From: Selaginella moellendorffii | Taxonomy: Eukaryota; Streptophyta; Lycopodiopsida; Selaginellales; Selaginellaceae | Reading direction: 5' to 3' | Length of the DNA: 21,604 nt | NCBI RefSeq assembly: GCF_000143415.4 | Contig: NW_003314504.1 | Location: forward strand, 1-21,604 | Shown here: piece after piece, positions 18,392-21,604 of the stretch | How positions within the stretch are numbered: the stretch's first letter is position 1 | Layout: every line of letters starts with the position of its first letter | Made by a program: the position numbers and the translations under genes | The notes under the pieces: model-generated | Database searches by the model: none | What the model saw: only the letters and a program-made list of their open reading frames with translations | What the model was told of the DNA's origin: nothing

Positions 18392-18978
18392 TCCATATCT
18401 TTTGCACATGGGCCCATGTGAGGTTGATTTGGTGCCTAGGTGGCACCCCTTGTAACATCAGACACCTATGTAATTCTAGATGACAAACATGAGAGGTTCA
18501 AAATTCCTACTAGAGTGTGTTGCCATTATGCTCATGCTTGTCAATTTTTGCTATATAAGGCTGTGGTTGGGCTTTTGAAAAAACATCGATTCAATATTAT
18601 TGATGGGGGTTTTTGCTTTGGAATATCATTTATGGGTAGCCGTTTCCGCTCTGTAGATGGAACAAAGCTGGGAAATATTAGGCATAATAGAGCAAGGATT
18701 ACTACAAGGCAAGGTCAAGGAGGCTTGGCTCGGATCAAGAAATAAAGAAGCTTTGTTAATGCAACAATAGTCCCCATTTTTTATCTGCTCCTAATAAATA
18801 TCTCAATTCCAAGCCAGCTTAGTCCTTTTTCATCCCTAATATACATAGAGATTGTCACCTTGAAATGGTAAATAAAATTTTTAAGATAATGTATGTCATA
18901 TCTTTTGCATGGGTCTAGATTTCTCTGATTGTGACGTCAGTTTTTAAGGCTTAGTAGGTTCAAAATTCCCACTAGAAT
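18392..18978. repeat. Divergent direct repeats flanking an open frame
   Basis: Blocks at 18392-18516 and 18897-18978 share in the same order CATATCTTTTGCA(CA)TGGG, TGTAACATCAG / TGTGACGTCAG and AGGTTCAAAATTCC[TC]ACTAGA (18494-18514 and 18956-18976). The distance between copies is about 460-505 bp. They could be an old local duplication or the eroded ends of a small element. No target-site duplication was found. Confidence 0.4.
18405..18447. repeat. Two adjacent inverted repeats
   Basis: CACATGGGCCCATGTG (18405-18420) is a perfect 16-bp palindrome. Ten bases later GGTGCC-TAGGT-GGCACC (18431-18447) forms a 6-bp stem with a 5-base loop. Both stand out in the surrounding AT-rich DNA. Confidence 0.75.
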
Positions 18979-20093
18979 ATAATTTACAATATGAAGGCCA
19001 GCTCACCTACAAGGAACTTTGTGCTCTTGCATTTAGGGGGAGTAGGAGGTGGAGGTGCGTTGACAAGCACCACACTACCAGCTTCTGAGAGGACTCTAAA
19101 CTTCAGCTCACAGGAGACATGGATGTGAAGGAGTTGGATGGCCTTGTGGCCACACTCCATCTAGCATTATTATCTCCTTGGATGACAGATCCCTCTTGCT
19201 TGAGATTTAAATTGTTTCACTATATCAGTCTTGAGATCTTTCTTGATGTACGCTACCTTGAATATAAATTCTAAACTTTGAATATGTTTAAAAATTCAAT
19301 ACTTGTGTTTTAGCTTGTTGATTTGGGGACAAATGTTAGCCCGAGATTATGTCTAGGAGAGTGGAGTTAAAGTTATGCCACAATTTCCTTTTGCAGGGCA
19401 AATGCTTAAAATCAAGGACCATTGTTGAATTTACAAGAATTTTCCCACTTTAACTTGTAGATTGGTTACAAACACAAGTATATATTGATTTATAAATGCT
19501 TTGACATGGAATTTTAGTTTTGAAACAGGTTTTACATGGTACTTATTAGAGAAGTATGAGAGTACCATATGATGGGTTCATCCAGCCCTAGTAGGCAAAA
19601 CCATACCATACAAATTAGCTTTTGTGGGGAACATTGCTACATGAACATTACAACGTCAGAAATGACATTCTAGTTTCTTGAGTCTTTGACATTTGAAGCT
19701 TTGCTAAAACTTGGTGGATAGGACAAGTCTTCACCTCAGTGCCTGATGATCAAGCACTGCTAAATGCTGCAGAAGTTGGTGCAACACCACTCCTTCTAGT
19801 TGGAGTATCTGCATCTTTGTTGTATGGCCGTGAACAACTACCCCAGAACTGTGAGAAGAATTTCTTCTGCATGGAAATGCAAGTACATTTCAGAATGATT
19901 GGTAAAGGTCTGAAATGGAACACTCTACATATGAGCTTACAATGGCTAATATAGCTATTGATGAGCTAGCAAACTTTTAATCTGACTACTTCCGCTGGAC
20001 ATGCCAAGGAATCAAATATTAGTAATATCTATTTACCTTTAATAAACAAGTCTAACTAATTGCTTAGTCTATAAAGCAAAAGCCTTAACTTCC

Positions 20094-20627
20094 TCAATAC
20101 ACATTACACTCCCTCATGATTCCATAGCCAGCACCCAGAGCCAAGAGCTCGTCCCTCTGCACCTCATACGTGATCCCAAAAGCCCTCAACACAATCTCTA
20201 CCGCGCCGTACCACCGCTCTCGATCCAAAAGCTCGTAGAAGATAGACTCCCCCATCTCACGCACAGCGTTTACCATATCCCCAAACGGATACACGTTGCT
20301 GGAGGAAGGCATGGAGCATATCCCCCCGCGATCTTCCCCCCATATCTGGTTCATCACCAGCAGCTGCACTCGCACCACGACGTTCCCCGTCAGTGTGACC
20401 GCCCACGCAATGGGCTCGTTGACGCGAACCTCGCGGAGGTTCAAGGTCCGTACATATTCTAAGATCCTTCCGATGAGCTCTCTCACCTCAGCCACTGTGA
20501 GCCTGTTGTAGTAAGCCCTGCGCAGGAAGAGGCCCAGGCGTGGCGGCGGCGCGAGGATCCCCCTGGTGAAGAACACAAGAGATATCGATATCATCAGGAG
20601 AAACGCAGAACGTCGATGGAGATGCAT
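20094..20627 (-). CDS. Secreted or membrane-anchored protein of unknown family, 177 aa
   Basis: Single-exon frame from ATG 20627 to TGA 20094. The N-terminus MHLHRRSAFLLMISISLVFF is a clear signal peptide or signal anchor, followed by a Pro-rich linker (ILAPPPRLGLFLRR). The mature part is predicted helix/strand: LTVAEVRELIGRILEYVRTL, PIAWAVTLTGNVVVRVQLLV, then VREMGESIFYELLDRERWYG and AVEIVLRAFGITYEVQRDEL. Only two cysteines follow the leader. I do not recognise the family. A TATAAAT box in minus sense lies at 20665-20671, 38-44 bp upstream of the ATG, and a leader GTAAGC is present but unlikely to be a donor. Two dead relatives lie 2.4 and 3.6 kb away (17421-17659 and 16157-16506). The intact, conserved frame beside dead copies supports a real gene. 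Confidence 0.75.
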   Translation of the reverse strand: MHLHRRSAFLLMISISLVFFTRGILAPPPRLGLFLRRAYYNRLTVAEVRELIGRILEYVRTLNLREVRVNEPIAWAVTLTGNVVVRVQLLVMNQIWGEDRGGICSMPSSSNVYPFGDMVNAVREMGESIFYELLDRERWYGAVEIVLRAFGITYEVQRDELLALGAGYGIMRECNVY

Positions 20628-20664
20628 TGCGAGCGAGAATGGATCGATTGATCGCTTACCTCTG

Positions 20665-20671
20665 ATTTATA
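20665..20671 (-). promoter_or_regulatory. TATA box of the 177-aa secreted protein gene
   Basis: TATAAAT in minus orientation, 38-44 bp before the ATG at 20627. The implied start site leaves a leader of only a few to a few tens of bases. Confidence 0.55.
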
Positions 20672-20991
20672 TGCGTACGCAAGCCTGTCCATGCTCAGTC
20701 CGTCCCAATGTAGACTTTTCTGCTTTCCTTCCATTTTTTATTTCTAGATGTACTATCCTTCGAGGTGGGGCACCAGAAGTTTTTTACCATTGTGCCAGGA
20801 TCAAGCATCTGGGCATCGATCTTAACAAAGAGAGAAAAATACGAAGGTTAAGTGACAAAGCTCCAACGCTTGCCTGACTTTGAGCTATATATTCAAAGTT
20901 CCGCTTTGAGAAGGAAATAAACTACCACCTTTCCTGTCAAGGCAATCCATTAGCGAACAAAGAAACCATAGAAAAATGGGAGCTTACCTTA
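20672..20991. other. Intergenic DNA
   Basis: Upstream DNA of the secreted-protein gene and 3' flank of the PRKRIP1-like gene. A TATATATTC run lies at about 20886-20895. No gene is seen. Plus-strand frames here have no protein-like pattern. Confidence 0.4.
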
Positions 20992-21564
20992 CTACTCGGC
21001 CTCTGAGTCGGAGCTGGATTCTCCAGCGTTTGCGCCTTTCGCCTTGTCCGCCTCCTCCACGCCTGGCTCTTTCACCGCCTTGTCCTTCTTTTGCTTCTTC
21101 TTTTCTTTCTTCTTTAGCCTCTTTGCCCTCCTCTTGGCCGTTCGCTCCTCGGCCTCTTTGAGCCGGGCTTCGCGACGAATCGCAAACTCCGTCTGCTCCT
21201 TCTTCCTCTGATAATCCGCCTCCATCCGCGCCAGGCGATCCTGCTCCCTGCGTCTCATCTGCCGGTACTGCGCAGGCCGAAATATCGATACTCTGGGGCC
21301 AAAAACAAAGAAAATCGCGCTTACCTGGTGGAAATCTCCCGAGCCAGACCCAGCGGAGCTCCCAGATGTATTGCTGATGCGCACGGGAACTTGCTCCGTG
21401 ATCCGCCGGAGCTTAATCTCGAGGTCTTCGTCCTCGGCCGGGACCTCTGGGATCGCCGGCTCCGAGGCTGGGACCAGCGCCTTGCCATCGCCCCTAGTGC
21501 TGGCGAGAGTCACTACCTGGGTGTTGCCCTCTGTGTAGGTCTGGGACGTCGTGTACCGCGGCAT
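20992..21564 (-). CDS. PRKRIP1-like spliceosomal protein (DUF1168)
   Basis: Homolog of the human PRKR-interacting protein 1, a nuclear spliceosome component made mostly of one long helix. Exons 21325-21564 and 20992-21267 give 171 residues, close to the human length of about 184. The diagnostic core is SGSSAGSGSGDFHQ (about residues 67-80) followed by YRQMRRREQDRLARMEADYQ, then AEERTAKRRAKRLKKKEKKK and an acidic Ser-rich C-terminus ESSSDSEAE. The intron (21268-21324) is 57 bp, a multiple of three without stops, so retention would add 19 residues in the middle of the core motif. The start MPRYTTSQTY at 21564 directly follows a telo-box leader. Confidence 0.9.
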   Translation of the reverse strand: MPRYTTSQTYTEGNTQVVTLASTRGDGKALVPASEPAIPEVPAEDEDLEIKLRRITEQVPVRISNTSGSSAGSGSGDFHQVSAIFFVFGPRVSIFRPAQYRQMRRREQDRLARMEADYQRKKEQTEFAIRREARLKEAEERTAKRRAKRLKKKEKKKQKKDKAVKEPGVEEADKAKGANAGESSSDSEAE

Positions 21565-21567
21565 TTG

Positions 21568-21583
21568 CCCAAGAACCCTAAAA
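21568..21583 (-). promoter_or_regulatory. Telo-box in the PRKRIP1-like leader
   Basis: In minus sense TTTTAGGGTTCTTGGG ends three bases before the ATG. It is identical, base for base, to 945-960 in the RPS5 leader and sits in the same transcriptional orientation. Confidence 0.7.
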
Positions 21584-21604
21584 TCCCCAAACGAAAAAAG
21601 GTCA

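Larger units (their letters stand above)
17660..20093. other. AT-rich gene-poor region
   Basis: No gene that I can support. It holds several short open stretches without ATG starts: 18440-18745 (+), which includes VCCHYAHACQFLLYKAVVGL and ends GLARIKK; about 19000-19165 (-), with LLHIHVSCELKFRVLSEAG and NAPPPPTPPKC; and 19739-19954 (+), with PDDQALLNAAEVGATPLLLV. They look like decayed coding fragments, perhaps of mobile elements, but none matches a family I recognise. Base composition is clearly more AT-rich than the flanking genes. Confidence 0.45.

Noticed and set aside
18440-18745. 101-codon plus-strand frame as a real gene
   Set aside because: No ATG at its start, no plausible splice partner and no family match; listed only as a decayed open stretch.
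19739-19954. 71-codon plus-strand frame as a real gene
   Set aside because: Begins at GTG, is preceded by stops in all frames, and shows no family I recognise.

Overview
The window looks like nuclear DNA of a land plant, most likely a lycophyte such as Selaginella. This is inferred from very short introns (about 48-82 bp in every gene I could splice), plant-type proteins (cytosolic fructose-1,6-bisphosphatase, ASR/ABA-WDS proteins, a PLS-class PPR protein, an LRR receptor-like relic), and telo-box/site II promoters. Splice models were built by hand from GT..AG (once GC..AG) borders that keep the reading frame and restore family motifs; no transcript data were available.

Layout. 1-125 (-): N-terminus of an unidentified protein. 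646-840 (-): doubtful 64-residue ORF sharing a bidirectional interval with 985-1860 (+), ribosomal protein uS7/RPS5 in 5 exons. 1921-3565 (-): cytosolic FBPase in 12 exons, tail to tail with RPS5. 3229-7435: tandem duplication of about 2 kb carrying the 5' part of FBPase plus an ASR gene. It now holds two ASR paralogs (3955-4828 and 5811-6784, both -) and a dead FBPase 5' fragment between them. 7456-8718 (-): single-exon FAD-dependent sarcosine-oxidase-like enzyme. 9173-10062 (+): LRR receptor-like pseudogene. 10125-11889 (-): MIC60/mitofilin in 10 exons. 12488-13249 (+): plant protein of unknown function. 13928-15972 (-): PPR protein with an odd repeat insert and a short C-terminus. 16157-20093: AT-rich, gene-poor stretch with two dead copies of the secreted-protein gene that is intact at 20094-20627 (-). 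20992-21564 (-): PRKRIP1-like spliceosomal protein.

The genes do not form a pathway. They are unrelated housekeeping genes (translation, sucrose synthesis, mitochondrial cristae, splicing, organelle RNA processing) beside a stress-protein duplication and a decaying lineage-specific family. The most interesting parts are the ASR pair (ASR domain fused to a long Tyr/Gly/Lys/Ser/Asp repeat tail, with one paralog's domain partly excised in frame), the gene-capturing duplication, and the small secreted-protein family of unknown function.
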